Assembly (NCBI RefSeq): GCF_963678635.1
Contig: NC_087064.1
Coordinates: 83,881,847-83,945,846 of the forward strand
Length of the DNA: 64,000 nucleotides
From: Symsagittifera roscoffensis
Lineage: Eukaryota > Xenacoelomorpha > Acoela > Convolutidae
Reading direction: 5' to 3'
The notes under the pieces were generated by a model, which did not search any database, had not been told where the DNA came from, and worked only from the letters and a program-made list of their open reading frames with translations. The translations under genes and the position numbers were made by a program. Every line of letters starts with the position of its first letter. The stretch's first letter is position 1. Below, piece by piece: positions 30,734-41,699 of this stretch.

Positions 30734-31872
30734 TTGTTGCAAAGAGTCATCAACACAGAGGCAAAGAGGAGCTTGGTAACTCTTGCAATGCAAAAAAGAA
30801 ACAAATTGAAAGAAGCTTTTGACGGAATAAGACTGCGAGGAATACCAGAATTCAGGTCAAACAACAGTCGGGAGCGATACGATCATGACATCAATGAGGC
30901 AGAATCAATAATTGCACACATCTTGCAGTAGAAGGCAATATTAAGGAACTCAAAAGAATAGGAAAAGATACCGAAGGAAGAAATCGAACTATTGTTATCA
31001 AGCTAGACAGCCAACATGCTAAAAGCTTTATTCTTTTGTCATTAAGCAAACTCAAAACATTTTCAAAGCCAGTGTATGTAAGCAAAGAGCTCACACTAGA
31101 TGAACAGGAACTGGAGAACAAACTATTAAAACAACGACGTGAACTTATAAACCAAAATAATGATCTAAAAAGCTACGTATACGAAACTTAGTACTACAAA
31201 TGAAATAAACAAAAAATGGGTCAGCCTAGACCAAACTAACTTTGAACCAAATTGACAAACATCAAACCCAGCTCTGACAATAATAAACTACAATATACAC
31301 AGGTTATTTGAACTAAAACGTAGAAGTGTTTTGCAAACTGCTTTACAATTGAAACTAATATCCAAATTATATGTCTATCTGAGACGTGGTTAAGGAGTTA
31401 TATCTCTGACAAAGCACTTTTTCTACCCTATTTCGACTTATATCGAACGAACAGACCAACACACGACCATAGACTTAAACACGGTAGGGTGCTAATTAGT
31501 GTCAGAGATATTCCACATAAACCGCTATGCATAAAAACAGAATGTGAATGTGTTGCAGTTAAAATAACCCCGAAAAGTGAATCAATCTTTCTATGCTGTC
31601 TATACAACCCTCCTAAAAAAATTCCTTTACAAGTTTGACAACAACGAATCATCGATCTAATAAATGAATTTATAGCAATTAGCGAAAACGATAATTGTTT
31701 TAATTTAGTCATAACAGGCGAAATAAACTTCGCACTCGCGAATTGGGAGTCAATGGACTCGAATGACAGCTACGAGCTGAATGTTCTTAATCTTCTCTCC
31801 GGAAATGACTTCGGGGAATGTTTATCCCAAAACAATAAAAAACAGTTAGATATTTTTTTGATAAATAATCCA
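30734..31872 (+). mobile_element. LINE D: 5' part of a CR1-like LINE, cut off by an LTR
   Basis: ORF1 end (30,734-31,190) shares R-T-I-V-I-K-L and V-S-K-E-L-T with LINE A ORF1, so both are one family in opposite orientation. Endonuclease remains follow: C-C-L-Y-N-P-P-K-K (about 31,591), T-G-E-I-N (about 31,714) and K-Q-L-D-I-F-L-I-N-N-P (31,840-31,872). Coding stops exactly at the LTR start at 31,873. No RT is found downstream of the LTR. Confidence 0.75.
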
Positions 31873-32751
31873 TGTGCCATTTCCCCGGATTGGCACAGTG
31901 GAACCTTCCGTCGCAGCACGAAAGCAACATTAGAGGCCTTAGTCGTCATATATTTATGTGAAGGAGGCTAGAATATTCAAGAAAATTTTTTGAAAAAGTC
32001 GAAGTGCGACGTTACATTTCTGAGAAATGCAGAAACGGCCATGTTTAGCCGGAAAATAGAAGAAAAACACAACAACAACTGAATTAGCGAGAGACAGACG
32101 GTCGACAAAATTGACAGAAAAAAGCAAAGTCTCTGATCGTGACGATCACGCTTGATAAGATACTTAACTGAAGTAGTTAGCCAGAAAGGAGGCTTCAGTG
32201 GGGCAGACGGAAGGAACAGAAACCTCCCGTGCCACGAAGTTAGAGTAATAACGACGTTATCACTGGAAGAGCGCGGAAGCGGAAGCGGAGGCTTTTTCCC
32301 CAGAGACTGTCATATGATGAAAAACTATAGTACACTATTTTTCTAGCTCTCTAAACATTTGAATTAACACCGTTTTTACTGTTATTTTTGAGTATGAGTA
32401 GCTAGGAAGAGGAAAGGGTCAACCCATCTCCAATGGATTTAGTATAGAACTGTCACTAAAAACATAGTAAAATAGGAGATTCGAGCCGTTTTTTAATAGC
32501 AATCATGTAGTCTGGGGATCCGAGACCCAGCTCTGTGGTTGTCTTCGCATGTAACGAAAGCTGATCAAAAGTCGTTTAACTGATGGTTTGAAAATGGTAA
32601 CTTCTTACTCAGCCCGAAACAGACCAGAAAATCAACTGGCTAGGTCGAGACGGTGAAAAACGAGTAGAAATTAGATAACTGACACGGGCCAGTCGTCTAT
32701 AGGTGCTTTGTCTACGCTCCGTCACTGTGTAGTATGTGGGCGAATGTTACA
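31873..32751 (+). repeat. Second LTR of the giant-element family, 879 bp
   Basis: Starts TGTGCCAT and ends GGGCGAATGTTACA. The first 390 bp align with the 3' LTR at 19,280; the last 450 bp align with the LTR ending at 36,825 (shared GTCTGGGGAT and GAGACCCA). It is therefore the form that shows what is missing in the first LTR. No polypurine tract precedes it (LINE D does) and no matching short target duplication is obvious, so it is either a solo LTR or the 5' LTR of a decayed element. Confidence 0.75.
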
Positions 32752-33130
32752 TAGAGGTTTTTAGGGCGCTCCTGGGTAGGCCTGTCAAAGGCATAAAACC
32801 ATCATGATCGGCAAACGTTTCAGCGACGAACCCTCTGCTCCGAGCGTATGCCCGAGTTAGAGAACTTAATGTCCCTTTTGTACTAGGCGGAAGGTACTGA
32901 CCCTCCGCCTGGTACTATTTAGTTTTTTAACTTAGCTTAGACCAAAAATTCCGAGGGCCAGAGGGTTAGGTGGGAAGTCAAGAGCCCACTTATCCCAAGG
33001 TCCCGGGACCAAGAAACAATCAAAGAGAAAGCGTAAAACCAAACAAAAATAGTGTATAACCAAGAAAAAGCCAAAAACTAATTTACTTGAAAACAAAAAA
33101 AAAACAAAAGACTTTCAAACTACACTCAAA
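32752..33130. other. Unassigned sequence after the 32-kb LTR
   Basis: Moderate GC at first, containing AGGCGGAAGG...CCTCCGCCT, a small hairpin (about 32,887-32,911). If the LTR before it is a 5' LTR this would be the leader, but no tRNA primer-binding site is recognised. Confidence 0.3.
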
Positions 33131-33132
33131 GG

Positions 33133-33392
33133 AAGGAACCTAACCCACCAACAAAACACTTGATCATTCGATCAGAAATGATATCAATCAATCTGAAACA
33201 ACAATAGGAAGGTCAGATCACATCCCGTAAAAACTCCAAAAAAGACCAAAAACAGTAAAAAAAGTGTTAAATGACTGTTTACATATAATTTCCGGACGGG
33301 ATGTAATCTGACCTTCCTATTGTTGTTTCAGATTGATTGATATCAATTCTGATCGAATGATCGAGTGTTTTGTTGGTGGGTTAGGTTCCTTA
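33133..33392. repeat. Long inverted repeat (foldback) with 95-bp arms
   Basis: Left arm 33,133-33,227, right arm 33,297-33,391, loop about 69 bp. The arms are reverse complements with about 3-4 mismatches. They include the words GGAACCTAACCCACC, GATATCAATCAATCTGAAAC and AATAGGAAGGTCAGAT. Probably a foldback element or MITE; no flanking direct duplication is evident. Confidence 0.85.
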
Positions 33393-34551
33393 TTGCTGGT
33401 GACCGCAGGGTAGAGTGGCAAGCTGACAGACGTGTTTCAGACTCAACAGAGGGCATCAGGGACAACTCCAAAACGACTGTAGGGTATCATTGATACAAAT
33501 TTAATATCGTTCGGGTACTATTTCACTAAAACTTAAGTGGTGGGGGCACAATTGGATCGGTCCGATTGCACCCTCCATCGATTGCGAATTTCCGAGTTGA
33601 GGGTTTTAATTTGGATATTTTGGTGCCAAGGAGGGTATAGTAATTTTAATTAACGACTACTAGTAGGTTGTTTTCCTTATTATTTGTTACTTGTCTACCA
33701 TTTAGACCCGAGAAACAACCCCAATTTTGTCGAAAAAGATTGATTTTTGACGAAACTGTTAACCCCCAAAATTTTGGATGTCTGAGCTTTTCTGAACAGC
33801 AAAAAGCTTTTGCACAGTGATCTAATACGTAGTTAGATCGATCTAATTAAAGAAAGCGCGCGAAAAAACACTTAATAGAAGTTGGCGAAAAAAATGTGTT
33901 CGATCAAAATATTGGTAATTTTCCGAATTTTGTCAATATGTTTTGAGGATCGAGTTTTTGAGTTTTTAGAGTTAGAGCGATAAAAATTTTGTGTTAGGAG
34001 CTTGCTAGCATAAAGTGTTCGAGTGCTCGAGAGATTTTTATTAAGCCTCCGAATAGCTCCGTGGATAGGTTTAAGGACTTAAAGATAGGAAAAGGGAGGA
34101 AACGGAAGGTCCAAATTTGATAGTTTTTGGCCAAATTTATGTTTCCAAACCAATTTTGATCCCGTTTTTTGCAATATTCCAGTGCCGTACAGGGCTTCTA
34201 CGCTCGTTTGAAATAATTTTAGGAACTTCCAGTAAGAATTGCCGAAAAAGTCTCTGAGAACCTATATAGGGTGTGAAAAAAGGCCAACTTAACGAACGCG
34301 TTTTTAGTGATTTCTCAAAGACTAGCCAACCGGTCGGAATAATTTTGGTAGCATAAGTCCACAATTTTAACCACTCTTCTGAATTGCAACTGTTTTTAGG
34401 TTGATAATTTCAGGAGGGAAAATTTGTTTAGAATTTGTTAGTTCGGAGGGTCCAAGTTTTAGGGAACCTTCCGAGCGGCAGAAATTTTTATAAAATCACC
34501 TTTTAATCCTACTGGGAAGGTTGACCGAGTCAGCCAAGCCGTTTTAAGTCA
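33393..34551. other. AT-rich spacer, no gene seen
   Basis: Non-coding on both strands. May be the eroded interior of the element whose remains start at 34,552, but nothing can be aligned by eye. Confidence 0.3.
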
Positions 34552-34960
34552 GCTAAATTAATGTTTGCCGCAGTTCCAGGAAGAACCAAGGACGAGTTAG
34601 ATCCGATACTAGGAAAAGAGTTCATGGGATATGCTAGTGGGAACTTTAATGAGTTTGAAAGACGCAAGCAGAGAGGATCAACAGCGACAGATTACAATAC
34701 AGTGGACGAAAATGATGAAACCCATTGAGTGATGATGAAAGTGGAACAGCTACTGGAAGCATCAGGAAAAAAGAATTGTAGACACATGATGAGTTCCCAT
34801 GCCATTGTTTGCTACAAACATGGTGGTATCCTAGGCGAAGTAATCTGGCGTTGATCTGGGACTCTGGAGAGCTGCTCTCCAAGGATTTACCAGACTCATC
34901 ACAGCCCATAATGATAGTGATAGTTGGAGTTATGATTGCGCTTTGATGGCTGGAAGGTCA
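34552..34960 (+). pseudogene. Diverged copy of the giant element's late ORF
   Basis: Counterpart of about 17,521-17,950. Shared in order: A-K-x2-x-A-V-P, E-L-x2-x3-G-x-E-F-M, the N-F-N-E-F/N-V-S-Q-F region, M-x-K/E-V-E-x-L-L-x-A-S-G, P-C-H-C-L (here with a frameshift) and the run of hydrophobic residues at the end. At least two stops and a frameshift are present. The two copies differ at many nucleotide positions but keep protein similarity, so they descend from a family under selection. Confidence 0.7.
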
Positions 34961-35932
34961 TGTTAAGGAGAAGCACAAACCAAAGAACCAGAAAGTGTAG
35001 AGGAGCAGAGGTGTGGGAGAACTGCCTCCAACAGCGTCAGAATGGCCATCGACATGTTGCAAAGACACTAAAACTGAGAGTGCGGAGTCAATGTTACAGG
35101 AGGAGGAGATGGAGCAAAGACAAGAAGCCGAAAAACAAGCTTGAGAAAGGAGAAAGATAAGAAGAAATTAGAAGTTTTTGAACTTCTAAACGACGAAAAC
35201 CAGACGTAAGTAAAAAAAAGAAATCAAAACTCAGAATAGTTTTTGTGCAATTAAAACACGAATGGGAAACCAAAGATTTAGCTTGCAATTCAAATTGAAC
35301 GAAGGAGAAACTTCTAGTTGATTTTTTGAGTTTAGGATTTTGTTCCCTTAATAAATTCGCATTATAATTTTAGTTAGTGTCTTTAGAGACACTTACTATT
35401 TATTTAGAGAGGTTTGAGAGAAAAGTAAATTACAGTATTCCTGCCTGCAAGATGGTTTTTACTCAACTAAGATGAATGTTCTTTTTGTGGTTACATGAAG
35501 GACTTGAGTAACCTCTTGAAGTGGGTGATTATTTCATTGTTCCTTCAAACTACCGAGTTCCTTAAATTTGAAATTCCGGACCAATAACAACTAATTTTCC
35601 GAAGGGAGGAAGCATAATAGCATATTTCTAATTTGTTTCTTGGCAGGACTATCCTGTTTCTCGACACTTTAAACCTAGGAGAAGTTTTAAGTCGTTATGT
35701 TATAATGGCACTGAAAATCAGAATTTTTTTTATCTTAAGTCATATCCTCAGGGTGCAGACCAATTTAAAATGTTAGAAAGCTATAGCGATGTAGTATAAT
35801 GCCAATTGTAGCATGCAGTGAGTCGATATGATGCAGATAAAAAATATTTTTTCAAGCATTTTGTAAATTCGGTTCTGTGACACTTTACCATTTTGATGAA
35901 GTTCTCGAAGTTCATTGAGGAAACTGACCGGG
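34961..35932 (+). other. 3' non-coding remains of the second giant-element copy
   Basis: The first 200 bases are E/K/Q-rich remains like the 18.3-18.5 kb region. About 35,785-35,860 aligns with about 19,080-19,160 (GATGTAGTATAATGCCA against GATGTAGTATGATGCCA). The rest is AT-rich. Confidence 0.5.
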
Positions 35933-35945
35933 CTGTCCGGGAGTA
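35933..35945 (+). promoter_or_regulatory. Polypurine tract of the second copy
   Basis: CTGTCCGGGAGTA, the same tract as at 19,266 with one G less, directly before the LTR-like sequence. Confidence 0.6.
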
Positions 35946-36825
35946 GATGACGTTCGACCAGAATGGCGTCTTAAACGCATGGCAAAATCTAAATTTCATC
36001 TGGAAAGTTAACTAGAAGAATTGGTTGTTTCAGAAAATTAACTGCCTTATTTGACAAACGGAACGAATTGAGAGAGGTTGGTTTTAATTGACATGTGAAA
36101 TTTTGAAAATTAGATTGTTAAGACACGTGATCATATGTTTTTTGCGAAGACAAAAATGGCGCAAAAATCAGAACAACGATTTTCGCTAGTAGAGAATACG
36201 AGCTATAGAGAAGATGATTGGAATTTGGATCGAGATTATGATTGGAACAGCATTTCGAATTGTAAGTTCCCGAGAATTAGGAGGGGCATAGGGAGGATTT
36301 TGCTACCCTTCCTGGTCAAAAAAAAAGACAACTCTTCGACCGGATTAAAGAATTCAGAAGGGTCTCGGGAAATAACTAAATACTGAATTTCAACAACTTT
36401 TAGCAAATGTCCTGAATTGAATTAATCAAACAACATCATTTTCGTTTTCAGATGATGAGAAGCTAGGAGTTGAGGGAAAAGGTTGATCCATCTCAGATGG
36501 ATATGATGATTTTTTATCTAGTGCACAAAAACAACAGTGATATGATAATGAATAGTAGCCCTACTTTTAGGAGTGACCTTGTGGTCTGGGGATACTGAGA
36601 CCCACATGAGCTTACTGTTTTTGCATTTAATTAAGTTAAATTGCGCAGTCTGGCCGATAGTCTTAGATAGCAACGACTTTGTCGACCCGATGTTAATAGA
36701 CTACACTTTGAACTGGCTTTCGTAGAAAGGGTTAAAAGCATATGAAGCTGTGTTTAGACGCTAGCCAGTCGTTTCTTGATCTAGCTATATTTTCCGTCGG
36801 TATGTACATCCGGGCGAATGTTACA
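35946..36825 (+). repeat. Third LTR of the giant-element family, 880 bp
   Basis: The start (GATGACGTTCGACC) aligns with TGTGCCATTCGGCC of the first LTR; the end is GGGCGAATGTTACA. The last 450 bp resemble those of the 32-kb LTR. Length is nearly the same as that LTR (880 against 879), which supports both boundaries. It has diverged strongly in the middle. Confidence 0.7.
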
Positions 36826-37150
36826 TCTTCATGCAGTCACAAACTTGGTCAAGCCTGTCAATGTGGTTTGTTAAGGTGGGTGTTGCTACCACTACATCAT
36901 TCACACAGCACATAACGAGATTACCATACTTTTTTGTTATGCTTGTCAAAGCCTGAGCCATCAGTCTTTGAAAGGTCGCCATCGCATTGCATATACCAAA
37001 GGGGATACTCTCCCACTGGTACACGCCTAACTCACATGGAATTCCGGTGTTTTCTCTGTCCTGTTCCCACAAAGAAACTTGCCAGAAGGCAGAAACCAGG
37101 AAAACTTGGTATCGCCGAATTTCGAGAGGACCTCGTCTCGGCAAAGCGTA
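36826..37150 (-). pseudogene. Gypsy reverse transcriptase fragment, antisense to the LTR
   Basis: A 107-codon frame with S-A-F-W-Q-V, P-F-G-I-C-N-A-M-A-T-F-Q-R and the active site C-V-N-D in place of Y-V-D-D. It corresponds to about 4,666-4,940 of the giant element and is clearly related, but on the opposite strand. It begins at the base after the LTR, so the LTR element was inserted in, or joined to, an older relative. Confidence 0.8.
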
Positions 37151-40100
37151 GCCAATTTTCTTTCCACGCTCGATTGAAACTGTTGTGTCCAGTGTATTTA
37201 ATGATACACTCAGATAGACACTGAAATCAATTACTGCTCAACTAAACTCAAACGTACTGGTTGTTTTTCTACAAACGAGATTCATTCCCCAGTGGTACAA
37301 GACAAGCCAATTCAAGTAATCAACATTTCGAACTTTAAAAAAGTATTACTCGAAAATTAAATATATTAGATTTTTATAAGAGCAATTTTTTTTTACAAAT
37401 TCACTTTGCGAAAGTGTAGAGCTGGTTTTACGGTTGCAAGACTCAAACGTGCATTTTTGATATTCTGCAGTTTTGCAAAAGGTCGGTGTAAATGTGCTTT
37501 TGTATCACTAAGGAAACCATACTCACTAATATTTGAATACAAAAAAATAAGAAATTTCTCAATATCCGAGAGATAAGATGGTTCAAGTTTTTCACAGCAA
37601 AGAATTTTGTGCCCCAGATTCTAGAACTAGCATTTGACATGAATTGGACAATTCTCTTGAGCAAAAACTCTGCACATATTGTCTCTCTTCTTTTTCCATT
37701 TTATTTTGAAGTCGTAATGAGTCTCTTGTTTTTCCTAACGTCTCTTGAAATTTTGATGTAATAGTTTGCTCCTTGAAACAATATTTTTTTTCTGTAGCCC
37801 GGTTTAGTGCGATCACAATAATTTCAACATTAAGCTAAAAAATTTTTTCGATACAATATCTATGTTTAAATAACAGAGTTAACTGATTTTTGGTTTTTGG
37901 ATCTCTGTTTTGGTTTGATTTAAAAGATGCATTTGAGACATTTTAAATTTATTAGACGAGGTGATTTCAGTTAGCGCTAGCTTCAAGTTGCCGCTAAAAA
38001 GTTTTCGTTCCGGCACAAAATTAGAAAAGAAATGAGACTGTCTTATCTGGATAATATTTCAGACCTGCATTTGATAGCAAGTCAACGAAAAAAAGAAACA
38101 TGATGTTCTGTTTGATATGGAAAACATTCTTGGAAACTTTTTTTGCAAATTTCATCATTTGTTAGTTTTATTTTAATTTTTACTTTTCATTGTTTTCATA
38201 GGAAAAATTAATAAATTAAGGTTAATTAAATTTGGTTAAAAAATATTCCCAGGAACAAAATGAAAAAAAAGTTGAAAAACTTTCTATCGAAAAATTCATA
38301 AGTTTGATGCAATTTTTCATTTTTGATTTTATTGGAAAAAGTAATAGAAAAAAGTTTCGACTTTTTTAAAAAAGTTTCCTTAATTGGCTACCTTGAAAAC
38401 TTTTGATGTGTTATGTAAATTCAACATCAATTAGTTGATTATAACAATATTAAAATCATCTCTGGGAATAATCAAGCAAAAAACTACTTTGACTTTAAGG
38501 TTGGATCTAATTTCACAGTTTTTCCAATCATGTTGATTTGACATTTGACCAAACAAATGTCTTTGATCGAGTATATATAACACTTTCAAAAAATTAACTT
38601 TAAAAGTAGAGAAAATATTTTTAGAAAAATTATTTTTTGGTCGGAAATAATATCAAAGAAAACTTAATATTTTTGTTTGTTAATTAAAGCAATAACTGGA
38701 TATATATAACAAAAAAATCAGTTAGTTCAACTTACGGTCAAACAATTCTAGCAATTAAATTCAATTTATGAAAAATTTTTTCAAGATTCAAAGAGAAATT
38801 TACAAAGTTTTTTCTAAGAAAGTGAAACTTTTTTATCATAAAATATTGTGTTCTAAAATGTTGGGAATTGTTGTTTTGAAATCAATCCAGATCGAGTGTT
38901 TTGTGACGAACTCAAAGTCTCAAGCTATGCTGACCAAATTAAATCTACTTTGTGTATTCAGAATTTATGGTAAACATGGAGTTATCACTTGTCTGACTTT
39001 GTCCTAGGTTGTTTATATGAATTACCCAAACTGATAAGCTAGTGAGTGTTTATTGCACATAAAAACTTATGAAGAAGAGCTCACTACATTTAGTGCATTT
39101 TAGTCGTCGTTGAAGTTTACAGGTAAGACTTTAAGGTTCAAACGCTACAAAGAACCTGATAGTTTAGACATAGCAAATAATTTTTAAAAATTATTTAGAC
39201 TAACACTTCAGTGCTGTTTACATAGGTATAGGTGTATGAAAATTTCAGAACAATCTTCTAGAGACTTTGATGACCATTTGGAAGCGTTCTAGAACAATCT
39301 AGAACATTTAAAGACCATTTGGAACATTCTAGAATAGTTTGCTCTTGCTCTTTTCAGCACCCTGCCCGTCCCCACTGGATTCTGAGCTGCCTCAAGTACT
39401 CCTATTGCTCTTGATACATTCAAATAACAGCCTAAATGTATTCCATTGGACCAGCATTTTTGATCTTGAGAAATTTAAACTTTTGCCCCTAGCATAGTAA
39501 AAGGAATGTCCAACTAAAAATCTATGAAATTGCGACCGGTTTGGTGAGTTTCGCCTTCGGACTTCGTCAGGCTTTGATTAGAACCTGAAAAAAAAACACT
39601 TTTTGACATTATAACGCATACAAATGGTGACAATTGTGGAAATTAACTTTAATAAATATTTAAGTATAAAAATGTCAAAAACATCCCTGTGCCCCCACCA
39701 AAACTAACCTCAAAACCATCATGAAACATCCGTGGACGAAATTGACCGAATCCATTATCTTAAAGCTCGAAACTCGCGGAGGAACAATGCTCAACAACAT
39801 TTGCAGTTCTTAACATTTGTTGCTATTTTAAAACTTTGTAATTGTTCATTTTCTTCATCTGTATAGATTAGATTAACTAGTTGAGAATTTTTTCAGATTC
39901 TAATAATTGCCTAGCGAAGTCAAGATTGATGAAACGGGTGTCATTTTAATTGATTTTCAACTGATTATTCGTTTTACTATGATTTGAAAACTGAGCAATT
40001 TATCTGCCCAACGCTTTCGGTCTTAAAACGTTCAAATAATTTCCCAACGCTTTTGGTCTGAGCAAGTTCAAGAAACTGCCGGAACGTTTTTGGAGTGAGT

Positions 40101-40440
40101 CTTTAAAAGTTCAAACTAAGCCTAATGCAATTTTTAACTTAAATCTCAGGAAGTTCGGGAACACAACTACCCAAGAAATTTTTTTTACTGGAGTCTTGGT
40201 TGTTCAGACAACAACCCAAAGATTTTCAAAGACCTGACAAACTGTTTTTTCTCAAGCCTTGGGAAGTTTTAACAGCTGCCCAACGGTATTGTTCTTAAAT
40301 GTTGACAGCTGCCCAACGGTATTGTTCTTAAAAGTCTTGCGAAACTAAAACAACTGCCCATACCTTTCAAAAACTGCCCAAAACATCTCAAGAAAAATCA
40401 ATCAAAGTTTTTAGAGTCAAGATTTTGAAAGGGTCAAACA
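37151..40440. other. AT-rich non-coding stretch
   Basis: No gene or transposon domain recognised on either strand. Short frames at 37,443-37,816 (-) and 38,768-39,007 (+) look accidental. At about 39,255-39,345 the word TCTAGAAC(A) recurs. From 40,000 to 40,390 CTGCCCAACG-type words recur, including a direct duplication (next entry). Confidence 0.4.
40271..40334. repeat. Direct duplication with CTGCCCAACG core
   Basis: ACAGCTGCCCAACGGTATTG followed by TTCTTAAA occurs twice, 34 bp apart. Looser relatives (TTCCCAACGCTTTTGGTC, CTGCCCAACGCTTTCGGTC, CTGTCCAACAG) are scattered over 40,000-42,240. Confidence 0.65.
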
Positions 40441-40539
40441 GCTGTATGGTCTTAGTAGTAGTAGCTTAGGAATTCACAATCTGGGATGGGAGTAAATTCT
40501 ATTGTAATGTCATTACGAGGCCAACCTGTGCATTCTGTG

Positions 40540-40875
40540 CAATATAAGCGGATTCCGCAACAGACCAAAATCAGATTTGTTCTGGATTCCGCAACTTTGC
40601 TACTTTTCTTTGATCTTTTTCGCTTTTTTGGATTCCACAAACAATTACCTAAAACACTGTACCGCTCAAAATTGCACCAAAAATAGGCGATTTTGCAGAA
40701 TCCGCAACCGTAATTGCTTAATTCCAAACAGTTTGTGGAATCCACAAATAAATAATAAGACAATTGTGTATTTAAATTGAGCTGTTGCGGATTTCGCAAC
40801 TGTAAGCAGAATCCGCAACGTGTGAGTGGAACCCGCAAATTGTTAGTGGAATCCGCATTTTGTTTGCGGATTCCA
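40540..40875. repeat. Field of GCGGATTCC / GGAATCCGC motifs in both orientations
   Basis: At least ten occurrences of (G)CGGATTCC(G/A)CAA or its complement in 330 bp, in both orientations and irregular spacing, with related words (GGATTTCGCAAC, GGAACCCGCAAA). Open frames here are by-products of the repeat. Confidence 0.65.
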
Positions 40876-41019
40876 TTTAGATATATGTATATGTCTATTG
40901 TAGCGTTTAAAATTATATCTTTTAACAACTGGTCAAAGAAAAACCAATCTCAATTACTACATTTATCAACTAGAAGTTGAAATACCAAACGTTTGGTCTC
41001 AATTCCTGTCAACCCAACT

Positions 41020-41165
41020 TCGATCTCAAATCTTGTCGACTTCAATCTCAGCTTCGATCCCAAATATTGACCTACCCATCCCAAATACTGACCTAATTCG
41101 ATCTGAACTTCGATCCCAAATACTGATGCAATCCCAAATACTGACCTCGTTCGGCAATTTCCAAA
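41020..41165. repeat. TCCCAAATACTGACC repeats
   Basis: The word TCCCAAATA(C/T)TGA occurs five times within about 120 bp, together with CTTCGATC and TCGATCTGAACTTCG variants. A short degenerate minisatellite. Confidence 0.6.
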
Positions 41166-41504
41166 CATTCTCAAGCCAATTGCTACCAACATTGAATTTA
41201 TTCGGCGTTAAGTTTACAAAATAAGGGATTGGGATTGGCGATAAAAGGCGATATGCTGTGTGTTGTGTTTCCATACAGTTTCAACTCAATGACTCCAAAA
41301 ATGAACTTAATCGGTATTGTGTTTCCAAAGTATTAAAAGATGACATCCATCAATTTAGTTAACAAATGTTTCGATATTTGGTCATGGATTCCGCAGGCAA
41401 TGGTTATGTCCTTGCCTTTAAATTCTGCATTGCTCTAGATAAGAAATCCAGCTCCAGCTTTTAATTGTTCATATGCAAGTTTACTAATAAACAAAATTCT
41501 GAAT

Positions 41505-41695
41505 CCACTTACAGTTTGCGGATTGCACTTACATTTGCGGATTTCGCTTACATTTTGCGGATTCCACTTATATTTTGCGGAATCCACTTACAGTTTGCGG
41601 ATTCTACTTGCATTTGCGGATTCCACTTACATTTTGCGGATTCCAATTACATTTTGCGGAACCCACTTACAGTTGCGGAATCCAAAACAACAAGC
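41505..41695. repeat. 22-bp minisatellite with TTGCGGATTCCACTTACA unit
   Basis: About eight consecutive units of 20-23 bp (consensus CTTACATTTTGCGGATTCCA) with small changes. Same core as the 40.5-40.9 kb field, but here head to tail. Because 22 is not a multiple of three, all three frames are open and carry related repeats. Confidence 0.8.
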
Positions 41696-41699
41696 TGTA

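Noticed and set aside
32752-33130. tRNA primer-binding site or small RNA gene after the 32-kb LTR
   Set aside because: No match to a tRNA 3' end and no A/B-box pair could be found; only a small hairpin is present.
37443-37816. Minus-strand ORFs as host exons
   Set aside because: AT-rich composition, no convincing splice borders, no recognisable blocks.
41505-41695. CRISPR-like array
   Set aside because: Units are directly adjacent and degenerate with no unique spacers, and the sequence is from an animal.
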